The notes under the pieces were generated by a model that worked only from the letters and a program-made list of their open reading frames with translations, was not told the origin of the DNA and made no database searches. Both the position numbers and the translations under genes were made by a program. Shown piece by piece: positions 50,445 through 60,658 of a DNA stretch of 64,000 nucleotides (position 1 is the first letter of the stretch; every line of letters begins with the position of its first letter). Origin of the DNA: Ignavibacteriales bacterium. Lineage in GTDB: Bacteria > Bacteroidota > Ignavibacteria > Ignavibacteriales > Melioribacteraceae. The stretch spans positions 124,001 through 188,000 of the forward strand of contig JACKAB010000044.1 of NCBI GenBank assembly GCA_020635285.1. The letters are read 5' to 3'.

Positions 50445-51584
50445 TTATATTTTCCACTGACCATTATTTTTAATTGATTTTCTGCTTATTACAAGTTTTT
50501 GAATTTCACTTGTTCCTTCAAAAATTCTTAAAATTCTTGCATCGCGGTAAAATCTTTCAATAGATAATTCTTTAGAAAATCCCATTCCGCCATGAATCTG
50601 CAAAGCCATATCAGCAACTTCAGAAACGGCTTCCGAACAAAATAATTTTACCATTGCAGCTTCCTGCATTACTTCAAATTTATCGTCATATTTTTCTGCC
50701 GCCCGATAAAGCATACTTTCCATTGCGTAAATTTTAGTCGTCATGTCGGAGATCATAAACTGAATTGCTTGAAATTTAGAAATTGGCTGATTGAATTGTT
50801 TACGCTGATTTGCAAACTCGACAGACAACCTTAACATTTCTTTTGAAGCGCCAACACTTGCCGCACCAATTCCGATTCTGCCAGCGTCTAGAGTTTTCAT
50901 TGCAATTGCAAAACCTCTTCCATCAGTTCCAATAATATTTTCTGCAGGAACTTCAACATTTTCAAAAGTTAAAGTATTTGTCGCACTGCCTTTAATTCCA
51001 AGTTTTTTTTCGTTAGCTCCAATAATAATGCCCGGTGAATCTTTTTCAACCACAAAACCCGTAATTCCCTTATCTGTCCTAGCAAAAACGGAAAACACAT
51101 CAGCTACTGATGCATTTGTAATCCATAATTTTTGACCATTAAGAATCCATTTTGTTCCATCAAATTTAGCCGTAGTCTGCAGATTGAAAGCATCTGAGCC
51201 GGCATCAGGTTCAGTTAGAGCAAATGCTGCAATTTTTTTGCCGGAAGTCAGATCGAACATATATTTTTGTTTTAATTCTTCGGAGCCGCCAATATAAATT
51301 GCATTTGTTCCAATTGATTGATGCGCACCAATAAATGTTGCTGTTGAGCCGCAAGCTTTAACAACTTCTTCTTGGGCAACACAAAAACCATATTCTCCAA
51401 AACCTCCGCCGCCATATTTTTCCGGGAAGGCTGTTCCTAACAATCCAACATCAGCAATTTTATTTATTAATTCTTGAGGTATTTCTTCGTTTACGTCAAT
51501 AGAAGCCGCGAGTGGTCTTATTTCTGAATCAGTAAAATCTCTTACCATTTCTCTTAACATTTGAATGTCTTCTTTATTCGCCAT
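50445..51584 (-). CDS. Acyl-CoA dehydrogenase
   Basis: A flavoprotein of 379 residues with an intact frame, catalysing alpha,beta-desaturation of acyl-CoA in fatty- or branched-chain acid degradation. Present are FAQEE-like N-terminal helices, AFALTEPDAGSDAFNLQTTA (ACADs signature 1), KLWITNASVADVFSVFA, NVEVPAENIIG, RIGIGAASVG, QKQFNQPI-like RKQFNQPISKFQAIQFMI, QIHGGMGFSKELSIERFYRD and ILRIFEGTSEIQKLVISR. In the short-chain class the catalytic base is the Glu in FEGTSEIQ. Electrons normally pass to ETF and then quinone; the Fe-S/NarI-like protein at 55973 is of a type often linked with this route. Directly coupled to hisA. Confidence 0.95.
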   Translation of the reverse strand: MANKEDIQMLREMVRDFTDSEIRPLAASIDVNEEIPQELINKIADVGLLGTAFPEKYGGGGFGEYGFCVAQEEVVKACGSTATFIGAHQSIGTNAIYIGGSEELKQKYMFDLTSGKKIAAFALTEPDAGSDAFNLQTTAKFDGTKWILNGQKLWITNASVADVFSVFARTDKGITGFVVEKDSPGIIIGANEKKLGIKGSATNTLTFENVEVPAENIIGTDGRGFAIAMKTLDAGRIGIGAASVGASKEMLRLSVEFANQRKQFNQPISKFQAIQFMISDMTTKIYAMESMLYRAAEKYDDKFEVMQEAAMVKLFCSEAVSEVADMALQIHGGMGFSKELSIERFYRDARILRIFEGTSEIQKLVISRKSIKNNGQWKI

Positions 51585-52024
51585 TACTCTCCATTTTGTT
51601 ACTATTCACAAAAATATCAATCTTAATAATAATATAAAAATGAACAATGTGTTGTGATAAAAACTTTGATATGATGCGCATTTTTTAATCTTGAAATTCT
51701 ATTAACTTCGATGTCATTTCCGAATGTTTTAATCGGAAATCCAGATGAATTTAAAATTTAGAATAAAAATTTAATTTGTGCTTTATTCTAGTAATAAGGC
51801 ACACACCCCTTGATGCTCTCGCATCTTTCCCTCTCAAGAGGGAGAGTAATACTCAGGATAAAACATTTGTGATTTATAGCAAAGGACTATGTATCCTTAT
51901 ATCGTTCCAAATTTTACTATTGAATGTTAAAAAGAAATAGATTACGTTAAACCAATATATAGTTGTACTATTCGTAGAAATTGATTTTTATAATTATATC
52001 ATTGCGCAAAAAATAGTTGTAATA
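51585..52024. other. 440-base intergenic region with two short repeats
   Basis: No gene seen. At 51713-51748 lies the second copy of the GTCATTCC-type repeat. At 51828-51843 TCCCTCTCAAGAGGGA is a near-perfect palindrome, preceded by CACACCCCTTGATGC. The remainder is AT-rich and probably holds the promoters of the divergent acyl-CoA dehydrogenase and lipoprotein genes. Confidence 0.5.
51713..51748. repeat. GTCATTCC-type intergenic repeat, copy 2
   Basis: GTCATTTCCGAATGTTTTAA then TCGGAAATCCAG; the arms TTTCCGA and TCGGAAA pair. Related to the copy at 36672-36703. Confidence 0.55.
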
Positions 52025-52759
52025 GTGAAAACAAAAATATCAATAATCTTATTAGTTTCTATTGCCATAACCAACACGGGCTGCTTGCGGACGTACTACC
52101 CAATGATTTATGAATCAAGTACCTCTCCAATAATTTTTGAAACTGCTAATAAAGATACAACAAACACTAAGTATGTTAGTGGAGAATTACTATTGGCAAA
52201 AGGAGATTATGAAAATGAAACAGTCCAGCTTGTAAAAGGAAGTTATATAATTTCTAAAACAAAAGATTACATAAACACTAACATGAAATTATTTGGTTAC
52301 TCAGGTTTTTATAAAGTCTCAGGACTTGAAAAATATAATGGATTGAAAAATTCATTTGGTTTTGGCGCTGAAGGGAGTGTTAATATAAATCTGAAAATTG
52401 AAGAGTTAAGAATAGGAATTGGCGGAAGCTTTGGCGTTGCGACAGAGTTCGGAGATTATTATCAATTTAGAAAATCAGCAAACAAAGAAGGAATAATAGA
52501 TAGTGAAACCGGTTTTGGATTTTTTACATTTTCATTGTTTCCGGTAATAGCTTATCAATTTTCTGAGAGCACAATTATCTCAACCCAAATTAACATTGGA
52601 ATGCCTGGTTTAATATCACCAAGTATTGTTCTAAATAATGATGACGTTGTTTATTGGCTAAGCTGGATACCGAATGATGAAAATAAAAATGATTATATGG
52701 GAAGAAGATTTATGTTTGGCGTAAATATAAATCTTAACGGATTAATGGCTGGTTTTTAG
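52025..52759 (+). CDS. Putative outer-membrane lipoprotein, unknown family
   Basis: The 244-residue frame is intact. A leader with lipobox (IILLVSIAITNTGC) gives a lipid-anchored protein. The chain then has FGFGAEGSVNINLKIEELRI, IGIGGSFGVATEFGDYYQF, FGFFTFSLFPVIAYQF and FMFGVNINLNGLMAGF, alternating strands with aromatic ends that suggest a small beta-barrel or beta-sandwich. The start is a GTG at 52025, the only in-frame start before the leader. I do not recognise the family. It heads a group of four envelope genes on the same strand. Confidence 0.6.
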   Translation: MKTKISIILLVSIAITNTGCLRTYYPMIYESSTSPIIFETANKDTTNTKYVSGELLLAKGDYENETVQLVKGSYIISKTKDYINTNMKLFGYSGFYKVSGLEKYNGLKNSFGFGAEGSVNINLKIEELRIGIGGSFGVATEFGDYYQFRKSANKEGIIDSETGFGFFTFSLFPVIAYQFSESTIISTQINIGMPGLISPSIVLNNDDVVYWLSWIPNDENKNDYMGRRFMFGVNINLNGLMAGF

Positions 52760-52815
52760 AAAGTATAAATTTTTATGTACAACTGAAGCATCCTCAAACC
52801 AAAAAAAGGAATAAA

Positions 52816-53349
52816 ATGAAAAAGATAATCGTAATCTCATTTTTAGTTTTCTTAACAAATATTTTTGCACAATCGCCAGTTGGTAAAGGGACCTACTCAG
52901 TTTCGGGAGGTATTTCTTACAGTACAACAAGTGAGGAAAACAGCTCGAACAATAGAACGTATTTTTATTTAAATCCGATTGGTGGATATTTTTTTTGGGA
53001 TAATATTTTTACGGGAATTTCACTGAGTTATGTGTATTCTAGTTATGGAGATCAAAGTGATGATAATTATGGCTTCGGACCAACTTTTAGATATTATTTT
53101 GATGCAAATGAAAACCTAAAACCGTTCGGTGGCGTAACTTATTTTCACGATTTTCTTGGTGAAAATTCCTCAACTAGTAATTTTACTATTACAGGTGGGG
53201 TAGATTTATTTATCACAAATTATTTTGCAATAGAAGGTGCAATAAATTACAGCATTCAAAATTTTAATTACTCCTCTGGTTATTATTCAAGTGATCAAAC
53301 AAGTAAAACTTTTAATATCTCAATTGGGGCAAATTATTTTATTCATTAA
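52816..53349 (+). CDS. Small outer-membrane beta-barrel protein
   Basis: The 177-residue intact frame has a signal peptide (VISFLVFLTNIFAQ) and eight or so amphipathic strands: GTYSVSGGISYSTTSEENSS, TYFYLNPIGGYFFWDNIFTG, YGFGPTFRYYFDANENLKPF and a final strand TFNISIGANYFIH ending in an aromatic, as barrel-assembly signals do. This is an OmpX/OmpW-like (beta-barrel porin 'OMP_b-brl') pattern. AAAAGG precedes the ATG. Role unknown; a structural or host/surface contact role is common for such barrels. Confidence 0.75.
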   Translation: MKKIIVISFLVFLTNIFAQSPVGKGTYSVSGGISYSTTSEENSSNNRTYFYLNPIGGYFFWDNIFTGISLSYVYSSYGDQSDDNYGFGPTFRYYFDANENLKPFGGVTYFHDFLGENSSTSNFTITGGVDLFITNYFAIEGAINYSIQNFNYSSGYYSSDQTSKTFNISIGANYFIH

Positions 53350-53389
53350 AAAAAATATTTTTTCTAAATTTATTTTTTAGGAGGGTGGT

Positions 53390-54443
53390 ATGAGTAATAA
53401 AATATTATTACTTGTAATGCTTTTAATAATTGGGTGTAATGAAAATGTTATTGATAATAGTAGTGATGAAAATCAAATTATTTCCGGAAGAGTAATTGAT
53501 AATTATTTTCAAAAAGGATTGCCTGGAGCAGTAATAAAATTATCTCCCGGAGATTATTCAACAACATCAGATTCATTAGGCTTTTTCAATTTCGAAAAAA
53601 TTCCAATTGGAAAATATATGGTAGTTACAGAAGCAATTAATTTTTTAGCATATTCTAGAGAAATTGATTTAACAAAAGAATCGAATGACTCATTGAAGAT
53701 TTTTCTTAAAAGAGAATTTGAACATTTTATAAAATTTTTTAATTTTAGGATTTACGAAGGTTATAGTACTTATGAAATTATTGAAGAACCTTTTATAAAA
53801 TTTTTTATAGAAACTAAAGAAATTTTTGGATGTTCCAACTTTGAAATAATAACTAAAAATTCAGTATCCGAAAATACTGTTGATATCGAATATGAAAGAT
53901 TATTTATTGGGAATATTTGTGAAACAGCAATGGGAACAGCCAAAGCTATATATTCCACTAAAAATTCCAAATGGGAATTATTTATTTAACATTAAACAAC
54001 AGGATGTGATTGATAAGTATTTCGTAACAATAAGTGATACTTTAATTACTATTTTACAAAACGGGACCAATTTAATTTCTAAAGCCGAATACACAGTATT
54101 TTGGCGTTACCCTCAAAATAGTTTTGCTGTAGTTGCAACAGGTGGTTCAGAAAAATCAGTTGAATTGTATAATAAACTATTAAAAATCTTTTCAAAGTAT
54201 AACTGTTAGTGAAGTTCTATTTCAAGATTATGGAGAACTTGGTTTCCCGAGGAAAGGGCAAGGTCGTTATCTGGAAATAACAAATAAATTTTATAAATAT
54301 AAAAATGAAGAAGATTATACTAAAATTGGCTCAAATCTCTTAGAATTTTCAAAGAAAATGATCTAACAAATAACGGACTGTATGTGTGGATTGTAAATTG
54401 GAAAAATAAAATATACCGCTCTTGGGTTTTAGATGATTTATAA
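53390..54443 (+). CDS. Lipoprotein with carboxypeptidase-regulatory-like domain (frameshifted)
   Basis: About 350 residues. A lipobox leader (LLLVMLLIIGC) is followed by a CarboxypepD_reg-like beta-sandwich: IISGRVIDNYFQKGLPGAVI, TTSDSLGFFNFEKIPIGKYM and a strand to FLKREFE. The rest (residues 120-350) is read through shifts near 53960, 54200 and 54350 and contains YEIIEEPFIKFFIETKE, DVIDKYFVTISDTLITILQ, FPRKGQGRYLEITNKFYKYK and the end WVLDDL. No further domain is recognised. A clear AGGAGG site precedes the ATG. Likely outer-membrane anchored. Confidence 0.6.
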
Positions 54444-54471
54444 TAGAATTAGTTTAAAAGATAAATTTTAA

Positions 54472-54972
54472 ATGCGTGTTTTAGTGAAATTAAAAATATA
54501 TTCAATTGGAATTTTATTAACAATTTCTTCAATCCAAATATTTGCTCAATCACCGGAAAAAAAAGTTTAAGAATAATTTTTACTTTGAATTGTTTGGCAA
54601 TGGATTTTTAGGCTCATTTAATTATGAAAGAATTTTAGGAGAAAGTTCAATTTTAAAATGGGATTAGGATATGTGCCGAATATTGAAAACAGTTCTATTT
54701 CTGCAGAGCAAGTAATTCTAATTCCAATTGATTATATCCATTTATACAGCTTTAATAAAAATGTAAAATTAGATATTGGCATTGGCGTGACTTTTCAATT
54801 TATGGATGAAAATTATGGCGGAAAGGATGAAGTGTTAATCAATGGAACTTTTGGATACAGATATCAGCCTACAAATGGAGGTTTTCTATTCAGAATTTCA
54901 ATTACCCCATTTTATTCATTTGATGAAGGATTTTGGCCTTGGTTCGGTTTAAGTTTTGGTCATAATTTTTAA
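54472..54972 (+). CDS. Small secreted/outer-membrane protein (frameshifted)
   Basis: About 166 residues. MRVLVKLKIYSIGILLTISS leads to a signal-peptide end IFAQ. After shifts near 54570 and 54655 the chain reads FYFELFGNGFLGSFNYERIL, WGLGYVPNIENSS, VKLDIGIGVTFQF, LINGTFGYRYQPTNGGFLFR and a final strand WFGLSFGHNF. The GSxNYER and ...GFRYQP... patterns are those of small conserved barrel proteins in Bacteroidetes. Function unknown; it ends the run of four envelope genes. Confidence 0.6.
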
Positions 54973-55122
54973 ATAAGATTATTGCTTTTAAGAATTTTTT
55001 TATTTCTGTGAATTGACTTTGACGCAAAATTTTCCCTGACTGAAATCTGAGTCCTATTGACAAAACTTCTATTTTATATCCTTTTCTTGACTTTTCACTA
55101 TTTAATAGCAATATTTCACAAT

Positions 55123-55967
55123 ATGAGCCAAAATTATATTTACAATACTTCCGAAAATCAGAAAATAAATATCACAACTTTTGGTAATTCCAATTTAGAA
55201 AAAGGAAACTGTTTAATATTTGTCCACGGATTTAAAGGTTTTAAAAGATTGGGGTTTTGTACCTCAGCTTGCAAAACACTTTTCTGAGAGCGGATTTTTT
55301 GTTATTACTTTTAATTTTTCTCATAACGGAGTTGGAAAAAGTTTAACAGAATTTGATGAATTAGACAAATTTGCAAATAATACTTTAAGCAGAGAAGTAA
55401 ACGAGCTAATTGAAATTATTTCTGCATATAAAAATGGATTTTTTGGAAAAATTGCCAATCAAAATAAAATTGGTTTAGTTGGCCACAGCCGAGGCGGAGC
55501 AGTTTCTATTCTTGCCGCAAGTAAAAATAAAAATGTTGATGCTTTGGTAACCTGGGCAGCAATTTCTAAACTTGATAGATTCACCGAACGCCAAAAAGAA
55601 GAATGGATTGAAAAAGGTTACTTTGAAGTTTTGAATACAAGAACAAACCAAATTATGCGATTAAATAAAGTTTTTTTGGATGATCTTAAAAATAATTCCT
55701 CAACAACTCTGAATTTGGAAAAAGCACTAAGAGAATTAGCCAAACCTTATTTAATTCTTCAAGGTGATCAAGATTTAGCTGTTCCATTTGTAGAAAGCAA
55801 ATCAAATTTATGAATGGTCAAATAAATCCACCACAAAATTAGAATTTATAAAAGGAACTGGTCACACATTTGATATTAAACATCCGTTTGACGGAAACAC
55901 AAAAGCGTTTGATATTCTTTTAACTAAAACCTTAGAATTTTTTAATTCAACACTTACAAATAAATAA
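55123..55967 (+). CDS. Alpha/beta-hydrolase fold protein (frameshifted)
   Basis: About 280 residues. The oxyanion strand is CLIFVHGFKGFK, and FVITFNFSHNGVG follows; the nucleophile elbow is GLVGHSRGGAVSI with Ser in GHSRGG; the acid lies in ILQGDQDLAVPF; and the His is in GTGHTFDIKHPF near the end. The full Ser-Asp-His triad is therefore present. The frame breaks near 55235 and 55800. Relatives include dienelactone hydrolase- and peptidase S9-like enzymes; the substrate is unknown. It lies five bases before the Fe-S oxidoreductase gene and is likely cotranscribed. Confidence 0.8.
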
Positions 55968-55972
55968 CTCTT

Positions 55973-57996
55973 ATGGAAACTAAAAATTTTATTTTTATCA
56001 TCGTTTTTATTGCTGCATTCACCTTCCTTGGTTATAATATTAAAAGATTGCTCAGTTATTTAAGTGTCGGTCAAAAAGAAAATCGTTTTGATAATGTTCC
56101 GGAAAGAATTAAAAATGTTCTAAAAGTGGCAATAGGACAATCTAAAATTTTAAGAGAACCGGTTGCCGGAATTGTGCACGTTTTAATTTTTTGGGGATTC
56201 TTACTTTTTACAGTTGCGGTTGTTGAAGCAATTTTACAAGGATTTTATTCCGGCTTTTCATTTCACCTCTTGGGACCAATTTTCTCCCTCATAACTCTAA
56301 CTCAAGATATTTTTGGAGTTTTAATAATTGCTGCGGTTCTGTATGCTTTATACAGAAGATATTTTTTAAACATTAAACGACTTGATCACGGAAAAGAAAG
56401 CTTAATTGATGCAACTGTAGTTTTAGTTTTGATTTTGTTGGTGGTTGTTTCAATGTTTGGGCAAAATATTTCATTAGTTGCTAAGCACGGATTTGAAGTT
56501 GAAAGTTGGGCTTTGCGACCAATATCTGCAAATTTAGCCCCATTATTTTTTGATACTCATGAAACAGCATCAACTTGGTACGAGGTTTTTTGGTGGATGC
56601 ATGTTTTGGTTGTTTTCGGGTTTATGAATTTTCTTCCATACTCAAAACATCTTCATGTTTTTACTTCAATTCCCAATGTTTATTTTGAAAAATTGGGTAA
56701 TAAGAAATTTGAAATAAAACCAATAAATTTAGAAGATGAATCAATTGAACAATTTGGCGCCGCAGATATTGAGCATTTAACTTGGAAGCAAATGTTAGAT
56801 GGTTACACCTGCACTGAATGCGGAAGATGTTCTGATGCTTGTCCGGCAGCAACAACCGGCAAATTACTTTCTCCAAGAGAAATAATTATAAATACCAGAA
56901 AACGAACTGAAGAAAAAAGCACCAATAATTTTAGCTAATTCTAATAATGAAGCAAATTTAGTTGAAAATTCAGCTAAAAAAAAACTTTGGAGAAAACGTT
57001 AATTTTTAATTATATTAAACCTGAAGAACTTTGGGCTTGCACAACTTGCGGTGCTTGCATGCAAGAATGCCCTGTAACAATTGAACACATTGATACAATT
57101 GTTGATATGCGAAGAAATTTGGTTTTAATGGAATCTGATTTCCCCCCAGAGTTAAATAATGTGTTCAAAAATATTGAAACCAACTTTACTCCGTGGGCTT
57201 TTAATCCACAAGACAGAGCAAATTGGACAGAAGGTTTAGATGTTAAAACCATGTCTGAAGATCCGGAATGTGAATATTTATTTTGGGTTGGATGCGCTGG
57301 TTCTTTTGATTCAAGATATCAAAAAGTTTCTAAAGCAATTGCAACTTTATTTAATAAAGCCGGGGTCAGTTATAGAATTTTAGGAACAGAAGAAAAGTGT
57401 AACGGAGATACTGCCAGAAGATTAGGAAATGAATATTTAGCTCAAATGATGATGCAAGAAAATGTGGAAACACTAAATAATTACAAAGTTAAAAAGATTG
57501 TTACTGGTTGTCCGCATTGTTATAACTCGCTAAAAGTTGAGTATCCTCAATTTGGCGGTAACTTTGAAGTTTATCATCATACTGAAGTTTTAGAAAATTT
57601 AATTGATGAAGGAAAGATTAAATTAAAAGAAAATGGTGAGAAAACTAAGGTGACTTATCATGATTCATGTTACCTTGGAAGATATAATGATATTTACAAT
57701 TCTCCAAGAAATTCGTTAAATTCTGTTACTGGATTAGATTTATTGGAGATGGACAGAAATAAAGACCGCGGATTTTGTTGTGGAGCCGGCGGGGAAGAAT
57801 GTTTTTAGAAGAGACTGAAGGTACGAAAATTAATATAAACAGAACGGAAGAAGCTTTGGCAACTGGTGCAAATGAAATTGCTTCAGCTTGTCCTTTTTGT
57901 ATGACAATGCTTACAGACGGTGTTAAATCCTTTGAAAAGCAAGATGAGGTAAACGTAAAAGATATTGCAGAAATAATTTTAGAGAATTCAATTTAA
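55973..57996 (+). CDS. Membrane Fe-S oxidoreductase: NarI-like anchor fused to HdrD/GlpC-like CCG domains (frameshifted)
   Basis: About 674 residues. The N-terminal 240 residues have several membrane helices (IFIIVFIAAFTFLGYNI, IVHVLIFWGFLLFTVAVV, LLVVVSMFGQNISL) with His residues of a NarI-type b-haem domain. A ferredoxin-like segment has CTECGRCSDACPAATTGKLL and, after a shift near 56925, CTTCGACMQECPVTIEH. Two CCG domains follow: WVGCAGSFDSRYQ to TGCPHCYNSL, and HDSCYLGRYN to FCCGAGG with ACPFCMTML. The pattern is that of quinone-linked oxidoreductases paired with ETF in beta-oxidation or with heterodisulfide-type electron carriers. Frames break also near 56985 and 57795. Inner membrane; electron donor not shown. 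Confidence 0.85.
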
Positions 57997-58026
57997 TAAA
58001 CCACTAACTAAACAAAAGGAGTAAAA

Positions 58027-58208
58027 ATGGATAAGTATCATCAATTGGTTGAGTTTGTAAAAACATGGAAACCGATATTGAAAAATTTTATGAAAAAGGT
58101 CAAGCTGCTGCTGGAACTAGAGTTCGTAAAGCATTAAGCGAATTGAAAAAATTGTCTCAAGATATGAGAAATGAAGTTCAAGCACTTAAGAACGAAAGAA
58201 AAGGTTAA
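58027..58208 (+). CDS. Hc1-like small histone-type protein (one frameshift)
   Basis: About 60 residues when a missing base near 58070 is restored: MDKYHQLVEFVKNMETDIEK, then FYEKGQAAAGTRVRKALSEL, KKLSQDMRNEVQALKNERKG. This is the pattern of short histone H1-like (Hc1-type) proteins found in Bacteroidetes and relatives, with the AAAGTRVRKA core. Such proteins are basic, helical and thought to bind DNA. AAAAGGAG precedes the ATG. It is a single gene; a weak hairpin (AGGCTG...CAGCCT, 58250-58278) follows. Confidence 0.75.
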
Positions 58209-58290
58209 TTCTATTTAGAATAGATTTTTAATCATTTCAATAATACTTTGAGGCTGTTTGTTTTTTAATAGGCAGCCTTATCTTTTAAAT

Positions 58291-59477
58291 ATGAAAAATA
58301 AAATACATAATCTTTACCATCGTTTTACTAGCCATTATTTACTGGTTAGTGAATCCAACTTACATCAAAGAAGAACCTGAAATAATTCAGGAAATTGTTG
58401 AAGAGAAAATTGATTCGACAGTTACCGTGACTTTTTCAAGCGTTGGTGATATTATGTGTCATTCAACACAGTATTTTTTTATTCGCAAGTTGGAGCAGAT
58501 TCTTTTGATTTTAAGCCGGTTTTCAGTTACATAAAAGATTACTTAAGTGAGAAAGATATTTTATTTGGTAATTTAGAAACAGTTTTAGCTGGGGATACAA
58601 AAAATTATTCCGGCTATCCTTATTTTAATTCGCCGAACGAATTAGCCGAAGCCTTGAAATATGCCGGTTTTGATTTTCTGTTTACTGCTAATAATCATGC
58701 AAATGACAGAGGATTTAACGGTGTTAAACGAACAATTGATGTTTTACGAAAAATAAATATTGTTCCGCTTGGCACAACAATTCCAGGTGACTCTATAGAA
58801 AATTATAATTTGTTTGTTAGAAAAGGATTAAGATTTGGAGTTTTATCTTATACTTACGGAACAAATTATTATGAGTTTGATTTATATCCAGAAAAATATG
58901 TAAATCAAATTGACACTTTAAAAATTAAAAGTGACATTGAAAAATTAAAAAATAGAAATGCGGATTTGGTAATTGTTTATTTCCATTTTGGTACTGAATA
59001 TGATAAACGAGTTGATTCGTATCAGAAAAAAAATAACCGAAAAAACTGTTAGTTACGGGGCTGATATAATTCTGGCAAGTCATCCGCATATAGTTCAGCC
59101 GTTTGAAAGATTCAAAACTAACAACGGAAATTTAGACAGCGGATTCGTAACATATTCGCAAGGTAATTTTCTCTCAAACCAAAGATGGCGTTATTCTGAT
59201 GGCGCAATGATATTTAATTTTAATATAACTAAAAATATTTTCACAGATTCAGTTTATATTTCTGGAGTAAATTATTTACCTATTTGGGTTTTAGAGGGTA
59301 AAACTGAAAAGGGCAAAAGAGTATAAAATTTTGCCGTCTGAATATTATAATCAACCAGAAAAATTTGATTTTTTAACAAGCGCGGATGTTGATAGTATGA
59401 AAAGATCATACTTTGATACTGTTGAACTTTTCACGGCAAAATCTGCTTATCCTAAAATTGACACATTAAAATTATAA
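58291..59477 (+). CDS. CapA-family (poly-gamma-glutamate synthesis-like) metallophosphatase-fold protein (frameshifted)
   Basis: About 395 residues. An N-terminal membrane anchor (IFTIVLLAIIYWLV) is followed by the CapA domain: FSSVGDIMCHS, SEKDILFGNLETVLAG, FLFTANNHANDRGFNG, FGVLSYTYGTNYYEF, LVIVYFHFGTEYD, IILASHPHIVQPFERF and GFVTYSQGNFLSNQR. The metal-ligand positions (GDIM, NLE, NNHANDRG, HFGTEY, SHPH) are all present. Frames break near 58305, 58480, 59020 and 59320. CapA-like proteins act in polymer or capsule metabolism; the genes for a polymer synthase are absent here. It ends one base before the MFS start. Confidence 0.82.
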
Positions 59478-60636
59478 ATGAAAACTAAAGCATCACTTTC
59501 TATAATATTTGTAACTGTTTTTATTGATTTACTTGGCTTCGGCTTGCTGATTCCAATACTTCCGACTTTTGCGAGCAAAGAACTTGCAATGTCTGATTTT
59601 CAAATAGGAATGGTTGTTGCGATTTTTTCACTAATGCAATTTATTTTTAATCCAATTATTGGAAATTATTCTGATAAAATTGGTCGCCGGCCAATAATTT
59701 TAGTTTCTTTATTGCTGACCTCAATTTCTTACATAATTTTCAGCTTTGCTCACACATTTTTACTTTTATTGGTTTCAAGAATGTTAGCTGGTTTTGGAGG
59801 AAGTAACATTGCAGTTGCTCAAGCTTACATTGCGGATGTGACAACTCCAAAAGAAAGAACTAAAGGGATGGGAATGATTGGTGCCGCATTTGGTCTGGGC
59901 TTTGTATTTGGACCAATGCTGGGCGGAATTTTATCCGGTTACGGTTATGAAGTTGTTGGCTATACAGCAGCGGGATTTTCTTTTTAGCGTTCACTTTTGC
60001 ATCAATTTTTCTAAAAGAATCATTGGTTGTTAAGTCAGAAAATCAAAAACAAAGTAGAAAATTCTTTTCAATTAAATCGGTAACAGAAATATTAGAACAA
60101 AAGCGTTTGGCTTTCTTTGTTTTGATATTTTTATAATTGTGTTTTCAATGGCAAATATTTATGGTACTTTCGCAATTCTTGCCTACAAAGTTTACGGTTT
60201 TGAGGATAGACAAATTGGATATTTATTTGGAATTATTGGATTGGTTGGTGCAATAGTTCAAGGCGGTTTATTACGCCAAGTATCCAAATATGTTAGCGAT
60301 GAAAAATTAGTGATTGCTGGGATTTTTTTGATGATTGGATTAACCGGATTGCCATACGGAGTTAATTTTTTAGGCGTTGCAATATTCGGAGGAGTTTTAG
60401 CAATTGGAACCGGAATTCTTCAACCAACTATTTTGGGCTTGGTTTCCAAAGAAACAACAGAAGATAGTCAAGGCAGAATACTGGGTGTTAACCAATCATT
60501 GGCTGCTTTAGCACGCGTGTTAGGTCCGCTTTGGGGCGGTTTGCGTATGATTATCTTGGTTATCAATTTCCATTTTTAACAGGGGAATTGCTACATTTCT
60601 CACCCTCATTTTTGCATATTACGTATTGAATTCTAA
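59478..60636 (+). CDS. MFS transporter, TetA/multidrug-type (frameshifted)
   Basis: About 390 residues, twelve predicted membrane spans. The first half has ITFVFIDLLGFGLLIPILP-type start (FIDLLGFGLLIPILPTFA), the MFS signature GNYSDKIGRRPIILVS between TM2 and TM3, VSRMLAGFGGSNIAVAQAYI, and GMIGAAFGLGFVFGPMLGG (motif C region of drug antiporters). The second half has YGTFAILAYKVYGFEDRQIG, GGVLAIGTGILQPTILGLVS and GRILGVNQSLAALARVLGPL. Breaks lie near 59980, 60133, 60545 and 60580. The corrected frame has no stop before dusB, so its end near 60636 is approximate. Substrate unknown; a proton-coupled drug or metabolite exporter. Confidence 0.85.
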
Positions 60637-60658
60637 AAATTTAAATTACATACCAAAA

